A stretch of DNA of 64,000 nucleotides, from NCBI RefSeq assembly GCF_014197615.1, contig NZ_JACIFY010000002.1, positions 124,001 through 188,000 of the forward strand, read 5' to 3'. Source of the DNA: Rhizobium esperanzae (GTDB lineage: Bacteria > Pseudomonadota > Alphaproteobacteria > Rhizobiales > Rhizobiaceae). The translations under genes and the position numbers were made by a program. How positions within the stretch are numbered: position 1 is the stretch's first letter; each line of letters opens with the position of its first letter. Of this stretch, positions 34,838-44,654 are shown in pieces. The notes under the pieces are model-generated. The model saw nothing but the letters and a program-made list of their open reading frames with translations. It ran no database searches and was not told where the DNA came from.

Positions 34838-37800
34838 ATGGCCAAATCTCCGAAGAAATCCCCCGCCCCGAATGGCTTCGAGGAAGCCCCGCAGTCGTCC
34901 TTTGAAGGCGCGCCGCTCTCCGGCTCCGTCGCCGATTGGGTGAAGCAGCTGGAGGCGGATGCCGAGGCGGCGGGCGTCGAAAGCCAGCGCGAAATTGCCT
35001 CCAAAGCCGGCAAGCACCGCAAGAAGGTGGAGAACGAGGCGCGCAAGCACGCCGAAGCCGTTGCCGCGCGATCGGCCGAAGGCCGCAAGCCCGAACGGGC
35101 GTCCGAGCCGATGCGAGGCCCCCGCGGAGCGAAGGCGCAGAGCGCCGGCAGCGTGAGCGCTTCAAAGACAGCGCGCGGCGTCTCGATCGGCGGCTCATCC
35201 GACCCGAAGACACGCGCCGCCGCCGGCCTCAATCCCGTTGCCGGTCTCGACATTTCACTCGAAGATGCCGGCAACCTCGCACCGGGTGGCGTCACCGCCA
35301 CGGTGGAGGCGCTGTCGAAGCTGATCGAAAGCGGCAATCCGCTGCACAAGAACGGCAAGATCTGGACGCCGCACCGCCCTGCCCGCCCGGATAAATCCGA
35401 AGGCGGCATCACCATTCGCATGGACTCCGAATACAAGCCGGCAGGCGACCAGCCGACGGCGATCCGCGATCTCGTCGAGGGCCTGGAGAATGGCGACCGC
35501 AGCCAGGTGTTGCTCGGCGTCACCGGCTCGGGCAAGACCTTCACCATGGCCAAGGTGATCGAGGCGACGCAGCGCCCGGCTGTGATCCTGGCGCCGAACA
35601 AGACGCTGGCGGCCCAGCTCTATTCCGAATTCAAGAATTTTTTCCCCGACAATGCGGTGGAATATTTCGTTTCCTACTACGATTATTATCAGCCGGAAGC
35701 CTATGTGCCGCGCTCCGACACCTATATCGAGAAGGAAAGCTCGATCAACGAGCAGATCGACCGCATGCGCCACTCGGCGACGCGCTCGCTGCTCGAACGC
35801 GACGACTGCATCATCGTCGCCTCGGTCTCCTGCATCTACGGTATCGGCTCGGTCGAGACCTATACGGCGATGACCTTCCAGATGTCGGTCGGCGACCGGC
35901 TCGACCAGCGTCAGCTGCTGGCCGATCTCGTCGCCCAGCAATACAAGCGCCGCGACATGGATTTCACGCGCGGCTCCTTCCGTGTGCGCGGCGACACGAT
36001 CGAACTCTTCCCCGCCCACCTTGAGGATGCCGCCTGGCGCATCTCGATGTTCGGCGACGAGATCGATTCCATCACCGAATTCGACCCGCTCACCGGCCAG
36101 AAGGTCGGCGATCTGAAATCGGTGAAGATCTACGCCAATTCGCACTATGTCACCCCGCGCCCGACGCTGAACGGCGCCATCAAGTCGATCAAGGAGGAGC
36201 TCAGGCTTCGCCTCGCCGAGCTCGAAAAGGCCGGCCGCCTGCTGGAGGCCCAGCGCCTGGAGCAGCGCACCCGCTACGATATCGAAATGCTCGAAGCCAC
36301 AGGCTCCTGCCAGGGCATCGAGAACTATTCGCGTTATCTCACCGGCCGCGACCCCGGCGATCCGCCGCCGACTTTGTTCGAATACATCCCCGACAACGCC
36401 CTCGTCTTCATCGACGAAAGCCATGTCACCGTGCCGCAGATCGGCGGCATGTACCGGGGCGACTTCCGCCGCAAGGCGACGCTGGCCGAATACGGCTTCC
36501 GCCTGCCCTCCTGCATGGACAACCGGCCGCTGCGCTTCGAGGAATGGGACGCCATGCGCCCCGACACCATCGCCGTTTCGGCCACGCCGGGCGGCTGGGA
36601 GATGGAACAGTCCGGCGGCGTCTTCGCCGAACAGGTCATCCGCCCCACAGGCCTGATCGACCCGCCGGTCGAGGTCCGCTCGGCCCGCACCCAGGTCGAC
36701 GACGTGCTCGGCGAGATCCGCGAGACCGCGGCCAAGGGCTACCGCACGCTGTGCACCGTGCTGACCAAGCGCATGGCCGAGGACCTCACGGAATATCTGC
36801 ATGAACAGGGCGTGCGCGTGCGCTACATGCACTCCGATATCGACACGCTGGAGCGCATCGAGATCATCCGCGATCTGCGCCTCGGCGCTTTCGACGTGCT
36901 CGTCGGCATCAACCTCTTGCGCGAAGGCCTCGACATTCCCGAATGCGGCTTCGTCGCCATCCTCGACGCCGACAAGGAAGGCTTCCTGCGCTCCGAGACA
37001 TCGCTGATCCAGACGATCGGCCGCGCCGCCCGTAACGTCGACGGCAAGGTCATCCTCTATGCCGACAACATCACCGGCTCGATGAAGCGTGCCATGGAGG
37101 AAACCGGCCGCCGCCGCGAAAAGCAGATGGCCTACAACCTCGAAAACGGCATCACACCGGAATCCGTCAAGGCCAAGATCTCCGACATCCTCGACAGCGT
37201 CTACGAGCGCGACCACGTCCGCGCCGACATCTCGGGCGCCGCAGGCAAAGGCTTCGCCGACGGCGGCAACCTCGTGGGCAACAACCTGCAGGCCCATCTC
37301 AACGCGCTCGAAAAGAGCATGCGCGACGCCGCCGCCGACCTCGACTTCGAAAAAGCCGCCCGCCTCCGCGACGAAATCAAACGCCTCAAGGCCGTGGAAC
37401 TCGCCGCGATGGACGACCCGATGGCGAGAGAAGAAGCCCGCAACCAGGAAGGCGGCAAAAGGAACGGAAAAGCCAACCGCGAGTCGATCTCCCCCCTTGT
37501 GGGGGAGATGTCCGGCAGGACAGAGGGGGGTGCCACACCCTCCTACTTCGCCAAACCAACCCTAGACGACATGGGCCCCGGCACCGACACCACCACACCC
37601 CTCTTCCGCAAACCGGACCTCGACGAAATGGGCCGCCACGTCGCCACCCCCGCCGACAACAAGAGCCTCTTCCGCCGCAACACCCTCGACGAAATGACCG
37701 TCGGCCGCACGGAAAAGCCCGTGACCGGCCACGTGCCTGACAAGCCGGACGCCGCCAAGGGCACGAAACGGTTCTCGCCGTTGCTGGAAGGTCAGCCGGA

Positions 37801-37918
37801 ACGCGATGACGTACGGTCGGTGGTCAGGGGAAAGACGGGCGTTGGGAGCTATGAGGACCCAGGCGAGCAGAAGCGCAAGGGGCGGACGAAAGGGAAAACC
37901 GGGCGGCCGGGGCGGTGA
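34838..37918 (+). CDS. uvrB: Excinuclease ABC subunit B with long N- and C-terminal extensions
   Basis: 1026 residues against about 670 in E. coli. The UvrB core spans about 190-850: Walker [11 protein letters not shown], beta-hairpin [12 protein letters not shown], helicase motifs including [24 protein letters not shown] and QTIGRAARN, and the UVR domain ([23 protein letters not shown]) that binds UvrC. It loads onto damaged DNA with UvrA. The first 190 residues are Lys/Ala-rich and probably disordered. The tail (about 850-1026) includes a 20-residue stretch encoded by a palindromic repeat and a motif present three times (see findings). ATG 34838 is favoured over an upstream frame start at 34787. 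Confidence 0.97.
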   Translation: MAKSPKKSPAPNGFEEAPQSSFEGAPLSGSVADWVKQLEADAEAAGVESQREIASKAGKHRKKVENEARKHAEAVAARSAEGRKPERASEPMRGPRGAKAQSAGSVSASKTARGVSIGGSSDPKTRAAAGLNPVAGLDISLEDAGNLAPGGVTATVEALSKLIESGNPLHKNGKIWTPHRPARPDKSEGGITIRMDSEYKPAGDQPTAIRDLVEGLENGDRSQVLLGVTGSGKTFTMAKVIEATQRPAVILAPNKTLAAQLYSEFKNFFPDNAVEYFVSYYDYYQPEAYVPRSDTYIEKESSINEQIDRMRHSATRSLLERDDCIIVASVSCIYGIGSVETYTAMTFQMSVGDRLDQRQLLADLVAQQYKRRDMDFTRGSFRVRGDTIELFPAHLEDAAWRISMFGDEIDSITEFDPLTGQKVGDLKSVKIYANSHYVTPRPTLNGAIKSIKEELRLRLAELEKAGRLLEAQRLEQRTRYDIEMLEATGSCQGIENYSRYLTGRDPGDPPPTLFEYIPDNALVFIDESHVTVPQIGGMYRGDFRRKATLAEYGFRLPSCMDNRPLRFEEWDAMRPDTIAVSATPGGWEMEQSGGVFAEQVIRPTGLIDPPVEVRSARTQVDDVLGEIRETAAKGYRTLCTVLTKRMAEDLTEYLHEQGVRVRYMHSDIDTLERIEIIRDLRLGAFDVLVGINLLREGLDIPECGFVAILDADKEGFLRSETSLIQTIGRAARNVDGKVILYADNITGSMKRAMEETGRRREKQMAYNLENGITPESVKAKISDILDSVYERDHVRADISGAAGKGFADGGNLVGNNLQAHLNALEKSMRDAAADLDFEKAARLRDEIKRLKAVELAAMDDPMAREEARNQEGGKRNGKANRESISPLVGEMSGRTEGGATPSYFAKPTLDDMGPGTDTTTPLFRKPDLDEMGRHVATPADNKSLFRRNTLDEMTVGRTEKPVTGHVPDKPDAAKGTKRFSPLLEGQPERDDVRSVVRGKTGVGSYEDPGEQKRKGRTKGKTGRPGR
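37482..37535. repeat. Palindromic rhizobial repeat inserted in frame within uvrB
   Basis: ATCTCCCCC-CTTGT-GGGGGAGAT (nine-base arms), then GTCC-GGCA-GGAC and AGAGGGGGGTG. This is the common rhizobial repeat normally found between genes. Here it is translated in frame as [15 protein letters not shown], in the tail beyond the UVR domain. Base use differs from neighbouring uvrB codons. Confidence 0.8.
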
Positions 37919-37972
37919 ACGCCGTGCGGCGATGCCGGCATCTCTCATCTAAGCAGAGAATTTGAAACGGTC

Positions 37973-38359
37973 ATGGCAGAACTCCGCATCGACCCCTTCC
38001 CCTCCGCCACCGAACTCAACGCCCTCTGGTCCGCCGCCTGGAACACCCCAGCGCCGCGCGCCTTCACCCCTGTCTTCTCCCGCAGCCTCACCCATATCGG
38101 CGCCTATCACGACAACAGGCTCGTCGGCTTCGTCAACGTCGCATGGGACGGCGGCATTCACGCCTTCATTCTCGACACTTCAGTTCATCCCGGGATGCGC
38201 AGGCAAGGGATCGCAACGCGGCTGGTCAGGGAAGCGACGAGAATGGCCCGCGAACGCGGCGCAGAATGGCTGCATGTCGATTTCGAGCCGCATCTGACCG
38301 GCTTTTACCGCGCCTGCGGATTTACCCCCACAGAGGCAGGTCTCATCAAGCTCGCATGA
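37973..38359 (+). CDS. GNAT-family acetyltransferase
   Basis: 128 residues. Motif A is HPGMRRQGIATRLVREATRMA, the acetyl-CoA binding P-loop, preceded by GFVNVAWDGGIHAFILDT and followed by GFYRACGFTPTEAGL. Substrate unknown. The gene starts 54 bp after uvrB and could be in the same transcript. The ribosome-binding site is weak. Confidence 0.87.
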   Translation: MAELRIDPFPSATELNALWSAAWNTPAPRAFTPVFSRSLTHIGAYHDNRLVGFVNVAWDGGIHAFILDTSVHPGMRRQGIATRLVREATRMARERGAEWLHVDFEPHLTGFYRACGFTPTEAGLIKLA

Positions 38360-38749
38360 GAACCCTGACAGAAGCGCCCCTCAAAGCGGATGCGCCAAGA
38401 CTCATCGGGAATGAGACAGCGCCGCCGATGGCCACGCCCGACGGCAATGCTGAAGCACAGGCGAATGCAGTTTTCCCACGCTTATAATCCGAGCTCATAA
38501 ACGCATATGAGAGAGCATAAATTAAAAGACTAAACCACGACTTTTGGTTCGCAAATTCGAAGTCCTTCCCGAGTATTGCAGCCTTACTTTTTCGTTAAAA
38601 AGCCAGGAAAAAATCGCAATTTCTCATTGAAAACTTCATTAATGGTGGGCATAGATCCCCGAGGGGTTGTCGTCCGCCGAGACAATAAACAGTTCTTTCG
38701 CGGATTTCTCATTTTCCGAGTACAACGCATCTTTTGGGGAAAGATAAAT
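38360..38749. other. AT-rich intergenic region before the RTX protein gene
   Basis: 390 bp without a convincing gene. The first 130 bp are GC-rich; from about 38490 the DNA becomes AT-rich (for example TAAATTAAAAGACTAAA and TTTCGTTAAAAAGCC), a likely promoter zone. GGGGAAAG directly precedes the ATG at 38750. An in-frame open stretch from 38576 is Lys/Phe-rich and not supported as coding. Confidence 0.5.
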
Positions 38750-40474
38750 ATGGCCTTGAATATTTTAGACACGAACGGCGCCACAATTACCAAGACCGGC
38801 GTAGAGTTCGAAGCCTACGACATCATCCGCGACTCCGCCAATAACGCTTCCGCGCCTGTCACCCTGGTGGTCTCGGATTCCGGTGTAGCGAACCTCGCCG
38901 ACGAACTGGGCGCGGTCTCTGCAAACGTGACAGGCTCAAGCGGCGACAATACGATCACGACAGGCGCAGGCCACGACAACATCAATGGCGGTGATGGTGC
39001 AGACACACTGAACGGCGGCGCCGGAAACGATCTGATCCAGGGCGGAGTTGGTAATGACACGCTGAATGGTGGGGATGGCAATGACATGCTTTGGGGCGAC
39101 GTCGGAAATGACGTCATCAGAGGCGGCGCAGGCAACGATACGATCTCCGATGATGACCGCTTCAGCTTTACCCCTGCGGTCTATAACATCGATGCGGGCG
39201 ACGGCGACGATGCCATAACTGTGGATACATTTGTTTCACTGTCCGGAACGATCGATGGCGGCGCCGGGATCGATACGCTGCGTGCCCCGTCGCTCCAGGG
39301 CCTGACGATTAAGAACATCGAAATTCTTGAAACGGCGGGCGTTTGGGTTGCCGGTTCAAGCGCGCAGTTCGAAAGCTTTGATAAGATCGTCTGGTCGACC
39401 GATTCTTTCCACAATTTTAATCCTTCATTGGCGCTGACGGACAATGCCCACCTCGATCTTTCCGACGAGTTGGGAGATCGCGGATCTTTCATCCACGGCT
39501 ATGCCTCCGGCATTGACGTCAAGACGGGCGGCGGCGACGACGAGTTTTTTGGCACCGACGGCAACGACATTTTCGACGGCAATGGCGGCAACGACATCCT
39601 CAACGGCAATGCCGGCAATGACAAATTGACTGGCAGCGCCGGCAACGACGCCATCAATGGCGGCGCAGGCATCGATACCGCGATCTTCTCAGGTAATTTC
39701 GCCAATTATTCCTTCGCCATGAACAACGGCGATCACATCCTGACGAGCGCCGCGGAAGGAACGGATACGCTGACTGACGTCGAATTCGCCCGCTTTGCAG
39801 ACGGCGTTTACGATTTCGCCCAGGGAACCTTCAAGCCCAATAGCAGCAATAGCGCGCCGACCAATATCCAGCTCTCGAAGACCGCACTGTCCGAGGACAC
39901 CCCGATCTGGACCACGGTCGGCCTGCTCAGCGCCAAGGATGCCGACGGCGACGTCCTTACCTACAAGCTACTCGACGGGGCGAACGACCATTTCCGGATC
40001 AACGGCAATCGCATCGTCACGTCAAAGGCTCTGGATTACGAGACGGCCAAGTCGTACACGATCAAGGTGGCCGTTTCGGATGGCAAGGTCACGGTCGAAA
40101 AGGACATTACGATCAACGTCCTCGACGTCAACGAGGCCCCTGTCAACAAGGCGCCGATCAACCTCGCCTTCTCGCGCAGCTCGATCTCCGAGAATGTCGC
40201 GATCGGCACCTCGGTCGGTCTTCTCTCGGCCGTGGATCCGGAAGGCGGAGCGGTGAAGTGGCGGCTGACGGATGATGCAGACGGCGTCTTCAAGCTCGTC
40301 GGCAACAAGATCCAGACAAAAGCTGGAATCGACTACGAAAGCACCCACAGCCTGACCTTCACCGCTGAAGCCTATGACGCGGCCGGAAACACCACCAGCC
40401 ACAGCTTCACACTCGCCGTGAAGGACGTCTTCGAGCCGTCGTTTTCGGCAATGTCGCATGAAGCACTGATCTAA
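38750..40474 (+). CDS. Calcium-binding RTX repeat and cadherin-like exoprotein
   Basis: 574 residues. Two blocks of nonapeptide RTX repeats (GGDGADTLN, GGAGNDLIQ, GGVGNDTLN and so on near 80-130; GTDGNDIFD, GNGGNDILN and so on near 265-310) bind calcium and fold into beta-rolls outside the cell. Two cadherin-like repeats follow (about 360-460 and 465-565), each with SxxTALSEDTPIWTTVGLLSA-like starts and LDYETAKSYTIKV. No N-terminal signal; the family is exported by type I secretion with a C-terminal signal. No T1SS genes are nearby. Rhizobial adhesins with cadherin-like domains act in attachment and biofilm; a similar role is likely but inferred. Confidence 0.87.
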   Translation: MALNILDTNGATITKTGVEFEAYDIIRDSANNASAPVTLVVSDSGVANLADELGAVSANVTGSSGDNTITTGAGHDNINGGDGADTLNGGAGNDLIQGGVGNDTLNGGDGNDMLWGDVGNDVIRGGAGNDTISDDDRFSFTPAVYNIDAGDGDDAITVDTFVSLSGTIDGGAGIDTLRAPSLQGLTIKNIEILETAGVWVAGSSAQFESFDKIVWSTDSFHNFNPSLALTDNAHLDLSDELGDRGSFIHGYASGIDVKTGGGDDEFFGTDGNDIFDGNGGNDILNGNAGNDKLTGSAGNDAINGGAGIDTAIFSGNFANYSFAMNNGDHILTSAAEGTDTLTDVEFARFADGVYDFAQGTFKPNSSNSAPTNIQLSKTALSEDTPIWTTVGLLSAKDADGDVLTYKLLDGANDHFRINGNRIVTSKALDYETAKSYTIKVAVSDGKVTVEKDITINVLDVNEAPVNKAPINLAFSRSSISENVAIGTSVGLLSAVDPEGGAVKWRLTDDADGVFKLVGNKIQTKAGIDYESTHSLTFTAEAYDAAGNTTSHSFTLAVKDVFEPSFSAMSHEALI

Positions 40475-40704
40475 CTGCCATCCGATCGCGGTTGCGCGCA
40501 GAGATACGCCACCGACGACATCGACAACAGGTGGGACTTCCCTTCCGGCAGTCCCACCGGCCGAACTTTGCTGATGGTCGCCCGCCGGCATCAACCGGAG
40601 ACGGCAAGACCCAGCGCCGCTCCCGGGCAACCCTTTTCCAAAATGCAGCTCCACCTCGACGCCCGTTTCGGATATGATTCTCTGCTTATCGGAGGAGAGC
40701 CCGC

Positions 40705-41172
40705 ATGCGCCTGCCCACATTCATCCTCGCCTTTGCCGTGTCGGCGCTCGCAGCCTTGCCCGCATCGGCTGAAACCTACAAGACACCGAAGGCGCTGCTC
40801 AAGGCGCTCTACAGTTACAACACCGACAACAGCGACGCTGAGGCACCCTCGCCTTATTCGATCTTCTTCTCCGACCATCTGAACGAGCTCCTCCAGGCCG
40901 ATCTCGACAACACGCCGGAGGGCGATGTCGGCGCGGTCGACTTCGATCCGGTCATATCAGGCCAGGACGGCACGGCGAGCGACGTCAGGATCGGCCAGCC
41001 GATCCTGCTCGACGACAAGGCCGAGGTGGAGGTGGAGTTCGAAAACGGCGAAGAGGTGACGCTCTTCTACACCCTGGTCAAGGAACATGGCGGCTGGAAG
41101 GTCGACGACATCGCCAACCAGAAGGCGGAAAATCCTTGGAGCCTAAGCGCGTTGCTGGGGGATGGGCAGTAG
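40705..41172 (+). CDS. Secreted DUF3828-like protein
   Basis: 155 residues. Signal peptide of 22 residues (ending ASA), then TPKALLKALYSYN, IFFSDHLNELLQADLDN, acidic VEVEFENGEEVTLFYTLVKE, and WKVDDIANQ, a pattern like DUF3828 (NTF2-like). Strong GGAGGAG before the ATG. Periplasmic, function unknown. Confidence 0.75.
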   Translation: MRLPTFILAFAVSALAALPASAETYKTPKALLKALYSYNTDNSDAEAPSPYSIFFSDHLNELLQADLDNTPEGDVGAVDFDPVISGQDGTASDVRIGQPILLDDKAEVEVEFENGEEVTLFYTLVKEHGGWKVDDIANQKAENPWSLSALLGDGQ

Positions 41173-41709
41173 GCGGGGGGCTCGCCCGCGACGAGGATAG
41201 GGCGGATACTTGCGCTAGCCGTAGAATAAATGCCGCTGGCGCCAAAGAGAGCCTCATGGTGAGGAGGCCCAAGGGGCCGTCTCGAACCACGAGGGCGGGC
41301 GCGCAAACTCCATACCCGGCCACCGAATCCGCCCCTCATCCCGTTTCGGCACGGAATCCCGCTATGGCACAGCTATGCAAGGAAACGCTAACTTTTCCTC
41401 AAGTATCTGAATCTTCGGCATTTCCTGACATAGATGCAGACATGCCAAAATAATCCCGCTTGCTTTTTGCCCGAAAAGCTGGCACCAATTCGCCTACTCG
41501 GGCATTTGCATGCCGGTGACTGGACTGATGTGGTAATCCCTTCCGTTTGGAAGGCGGCGCGGGACTACCCGCCTACGTAGACGTTCTTTCCCCGTACGTG
41601 ACTTCTCCGACTGACCCTTCGTCCCAATCGATCGGGGCGAAAGCTAAAGCCGTCCGCTTCCTCTCGGGGGCGCGGATACTACACAGACTAAGGGAAAAGG
41701 ACGATCCCA
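41173..41709 (+). promoter_or_regulatory. Long upstream region and structured leader of the cold-shock gene
   Basis: 537 bp without a convincing gene. The left part (about 41250-41300) carries a degenerate repeat (GAGCCTCATGGTGAGGAGGCCC). The right part has two adjacent perfect hairpins: CCTTCC-GTTT-GGAAGG (41539-41554) and GCGGG-ACTA-CCCGC (41559-41572). Long structured 5' leaders are typical of csp mRNAs and act as RNA thermosensors. The transcription start cannot be set from sequence. An open frame at 41136-41453 is probably not a gene. Confidence 0.5.
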
Positions 41710-41922
41710 ATGGCCACCAAGGGCACCGTAAAATTCTTCAACCAGGACAAGGGTTTTGGTTTCATCACGCCGGACGGCGGCGCAAAGGACGTTTTCGTCC
41801 ATATCTCTGCGCTGCAGGCTTCTGGCATCCAGTCGCTGCGCGAAGGCCAGCAGGTTACCTTCGACACCGAGCCGGACCGCATGGGCAAGGGCCCGAAGGC
41901 CGTCAACATCTCGGCTTCGTAA
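41710..41922 (+). CDS. cspA: CspA-family cold-shock protein
   Basis: 70 residues, a single cold-shock domain. RNP1 is KGFGFI and RNP2 is DVFVHIS; the opening [17 protein letters not shown] and the end KGPKAVNIS are typical of alphaproteobacterial CspA. It binds single-stranded RNA and DNA and melts structure in mRNA. The AAGGAC before the ATG is the ribosome-binding site. Single-gene unit ended by the terminator at 41949. Rhizobia carry several csp paralogues, so the symbol is by family only. Confidence 0.95.
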   Translation: MATKGTVKFFNQDKGFGFITPDGGAKDVFVHISALQASGIQSLREGQQVTFDTEPDRMGKGPKAVNISAS

Positions 41923-41948
41923 GTCAGATTTCCGCTTCGGCGGTATGG

Positions 41949-41980
41949 ACGGCGCTCCGCAAGGGGCGCCGTTTCTGTTT
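41949..41980 (+). terminator. Intrinsic terminator of cspA
   Basis: ACGGCGCTCC, loop GCAA, GGGGCGCCGT, then TTCTGTTT. Ten-pair stem with one T-G pair and a GNRA-type tetraloop, 27 bases after the cspA stop. Confidence 0.9.
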
Positions 41981-42118
41981 GCGGCGGGAGTGTCATTTGT
42001 CGATCGCACCGCCGGATGTTATATGCGCGCTTGATGAATGATCCCGCCCCGCGGCGGTGGGCTCCGCATTGCAGAGCCCCTTTGCGGCGCCCCGGGAATA
42101 ACGAATAATGGAACGTCG

Positions 42119-43120
42119 ATGACGCAGAAGAGCCCGATTTTTGCGGTCGCCCCGATGATCGACTGGACGGATCGGCATTGCCGCTATTTCCACCGCCAGA
42201 TCAGCCGGCAGGCGCTGCTCTATACAGAGATGGTGGTGGCCGATGCGATCATCCACGGTCCGCGCGACCGGCTGCTCGGCCATGACGCCGCGGAGCATCC
42301 GCTGGCGCTGCAGCTCGGCGGCTCGGACCCGGCAAAGCTTGCCGAGGCGGTGAAGATCGCCGAGCCCTACGGCTACGACGAGATCAACCTCAATGTCGGC
42401 TGCCCCTCCGACCGCGTGCAATCCGGCACTTTCGGCGCCTGCCTGATGCTGACGCCGAAGACGGTGGCGGAATGCATCGCGGCGATGAAGGTGGTCGCCA
42501 CCGTGCCGGTGACGGTGAAATGCCGGATCGGCGTCGACGAGCAGGAACCGGAGCAGGCGCTGCCGGAGCTGATCACCCACGTTCTCGATGCCGGCGCCGA
42601 CGCGATCTGGATCCATGCGCGCAAGGCCTGGCTGAAGGGCCTGAGCCCGAAGGAGAATCGCGAGATCCCGCCGCTCGATTATGAGATCGTCTACCGGATG
42701 AAACAGCGCTGGCCCGATGTCTTCATCGGCATCAACGGCGGCGTCCGCACGCTTGACGAAGCCGCAGCCCATCTCGAACAGGTCGACGGCGTCATGCTGG
42801 GCCGCGCCGCCTATCAGAATGCCGCGATCCTTGCCGAGGTCGACCAGCGCTTCTTCGGCGCGCCGGCGGCCGAACCGAACTGGGAAGCGCTGCGCGATCG
42901 GATGATGGCCTATGCCGAACGCCACATCGCGGCCGGCGGCCGGCTGCAGCATGTGGCCCGCCACATGGTCGGCCTCTTCACCGGCCTGCCCGGCGCCAGG
43001 CGCTATCGCCAGATCCTCTCGACCGACGCGGCCAAAAGCGGCGCCGGGCCGGAGGTGCTGGCGGCGGCCTTTGCGGCTGTGGATTTTTCAGGGACGGAGC
43101 AGGAGGCGGTCAGCGCCTGA
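42119..43120 (+). CDS. dusA: tRNA-dihydrouridine(20/20a) synthase DusA
   Basis: 333 residues. FMN-binding TIM barrel with FAVAPMIDWTDRHCRYFHRQ, EMVVADAIIHG, HPLALQLGGSDP, the active-site Cys in NLNVGCPSDRVQSGTFGACLM, VKCRIGVDEQEPE, WIHARKAWLKGLSPKENREIPPL and GINGGV. YRGTHPKN-like and HVTRH-like features identify subfamily A. It reduces U20/U20a in tRNA D-loops. The start is the ATG at 42119; upstream frame residues from 42038 are not family-like. The ribosome-binding site is weak. Confidence 0.96.
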   Translation: MTQKSPIFAVAPMIDWTDRHCRYFHRQISRQALLYTEMVVADAIIHGPRDRLLGHDAAEHPLALQLGGSDPAKLAEAVKIAEPYGYDEINLNVGCPSDRVQSGTFGACLMLTPKTVAECIAAMKVVATVPVTVKCRIGVDEQEPEQALPELITHVLDAGADAIWIHARKAWLKGLSPKENREIPPLDYEIVYRMKQRWPDVFIGINGGVRTLDEAAAHLEQVDGVMLGRAAYQNAAILAEVDQRFFGAPAAEPNWEALRDRMMAYAERHIAAGGRLQHVARHMVGLFTGLPGARRYRQILSTDAAKSGAGPEVLAAAFAAVDFSGTEQEAVSA

Positions 43121-43336
43121 CGTTGGGTGATGTCTTTGCCGTGCGCCCGACGTGACGTAGGCGCAGCCGTGGATGATCATATTACGCACCGCCAACTCGA
43201 TACAAAGCAGTGCCAGCCCGACCGATCTGCAAGTGGAAATAGCGGCAATGCCGATCCGTCCAGTCGATCATCGGGCCTACAGCGACGAGCGGACACGCCG
43301 CATGCGCTTACTGTTTCTTGCGTAGTCTGCAGCGGC

Positions 43337-44365
43337 TCATGTTCGCGCCATCGGCAACAAGCTCTTCTTCTCGATCCGGCCCGCCACCGAAAACACCAGG
43401 ATCTCAGTCTCTCTGCCGATCCGGCTGCCATCCATCAATCGAACGATATCATCGACGCCGCCGACCGGGCTGCCGTCGATGGCGAGGATATAATCGCCCT
43501 CCTGCAGCTCTCCTTTTGCCGCCGGCCCTTCCGGCTCGACCCCGCGGATGCGAACGGAGGTCGTCTGCACCGTGCCCGCCGCCAGCGCCACCCGGCGCGG
43601 CAGCACGATGGTGTCGCCTGCAATACCGATAAAGGCACGCCTCACCTGCCCGTAGCGGAGAATCTCCGAAACCACGAAATTGGCGGTATTCGACGCCACG
43701 GCGAAGGCGATGCTCTGTGCGCCCTGGATGACGGCGGTATTGACGCCGATAACCTCCCCGCCTGACGACACCAGCGGCCCGCCTGAATTGCCGGGATTGA
43801 GTGCGGCGTCGGTCTGGATGACATCCTCCATCAGCCGGCCGCTGGCTGCCCGCATCGACCGGCCGAGCGCCGAGACGATGCCGGCGGTGACAGTCCATTC
43901 GAAGCCGAGCGGGTTTCCGATCGCGATGGCGATATGGCCTCTGCGCAGGCGCTGGGAATCTCCGAGCTTCGCCCAGGCGCTGGTCCCGGTATTGGCGCGA
44001 ATGAGAGCGATATCGGTATCGACATCGCGGCCGAGCACCCGGCCCTCGGTGACGAAGCCATCGGGCGTGGTGATGCGAACGGCCTTGGCATCGTCGACGA
44101 CATGGCTGTTGGTGATGATCAGGCCGTCAGGCGAAATGGCGAAGCCCGACCCGTGCCCCTGCCGGCCACCCACCCTCTCGATCCGGCTGACCGCCGGCCC
44201 GACGATGTCGACTGCTGCTGCGATCGATTGCGAATAGGCATCGATCGGCGCCCCGTCGGTCTGAGGCACGATCTCCTTGTCCATATAACCCATGATCTGG
44301 TCCTCAGGCGGCAAAACGGCCGTCCCGCCGCCGGCGAAGCGGCCGCGGTTGCGACGGTTCGCCAT
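43337..44365 (-). CDS. HtrA/DegP-like S1C serine protease with PDZ domain, apparently cytoplasmic
   Basis: 342 residues. The catalytic triad is His in ITNSHVVDDA, Asp in DTDIALIR and Ser in NPGNSGGPLVSSGG. A single PDZ domain follows (about 250-335, with QEGDYILAIDGSPVGGVDDI). There is no signal peptide or membrane anchor: the N-terminus is MANRRNRGRFAGGG, unlike classical periplasmic DegP. Start is uncertain; ATG 44293 (MGYMDKE) has a better GAGGA upstream. Substrates unknown. Confidence 0.87.
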   Translation of the reverse strand: MANRRNRGRFAGGGTAVLPPEDQIMGYMDKEIVPQTDGAPIDAYSQSIAAAVDIVGPAVSRIERVGGRQGHGSGFAISPDGLIITNSHVVDDAKAVRITTPDGFVTEGRVLGRDVDTDIALIRANTGTSAWAKLGDSQRLRRGHIAIAIGNPLGFEWTVTAGIVSALGRSMRAASGRLMEDVIQTDAALNPGNSGGPLVSSGGEVIGVNTAVIQGAQSIAFAVASNTANFVVSEILRYGQVRRAFIGIAGDTIVLPRRVALAAGTVQTTSVRIRGVEPEGPAAKGELQEGDYILAIDGSPVGGVDDIVRLMDGSRIGRETEILVFSVAGRIEKKSLLPMART

Positions 44366-44654
44366 GGTGATGATGTGTAGTGGATTAGATGGTTGGGCGA
44401 TGAACCGCGTTCAAGGGCGCCCCGGCGGCGGCGCCTGCCGAGGCTTCCTGTAACGCATCGACCCGAATTGTCCGGCTGTGGTCTGGCCTCATGATAAAAT
44501 TCTGTTATGTCAATTGAATATAAAGATCAGCTTGATGACGACATCTGCATATTCCAACCTGGCCGCGCGCTGCGGTGCCTATCGCCTTGCCAATTTTGCC
44601 GGCAACGGCGCAAATTTCTAACCACATCAGCCAACCCCATCGAGGAGCCCAGAC

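Noticed and set aside
35255..37297. 680-codon minus-strand open frame opposite uvrB
   Set aside because: Composition is that of an antisense shadow and the plus strand has all UvrB motifs.
37918..38360. uvrB and GNAT gene as a functional pair
   Set aside because: They are close together but no shared function is known; probably just neighbours.
38950..39680. Tandem DNA repeats resembling a CRISPR or VNTR
   Set aside because: They encode RTX nonapeptides with degenerate codons; period about 27 bp with no spacers.
41136..41453. 105-codon open frame upstream of cspA
   Set aside because: Overlaps the end of the DUF3828-like gene, spans a degenerate intergenic repeat and lacks a ribosome-binding site.
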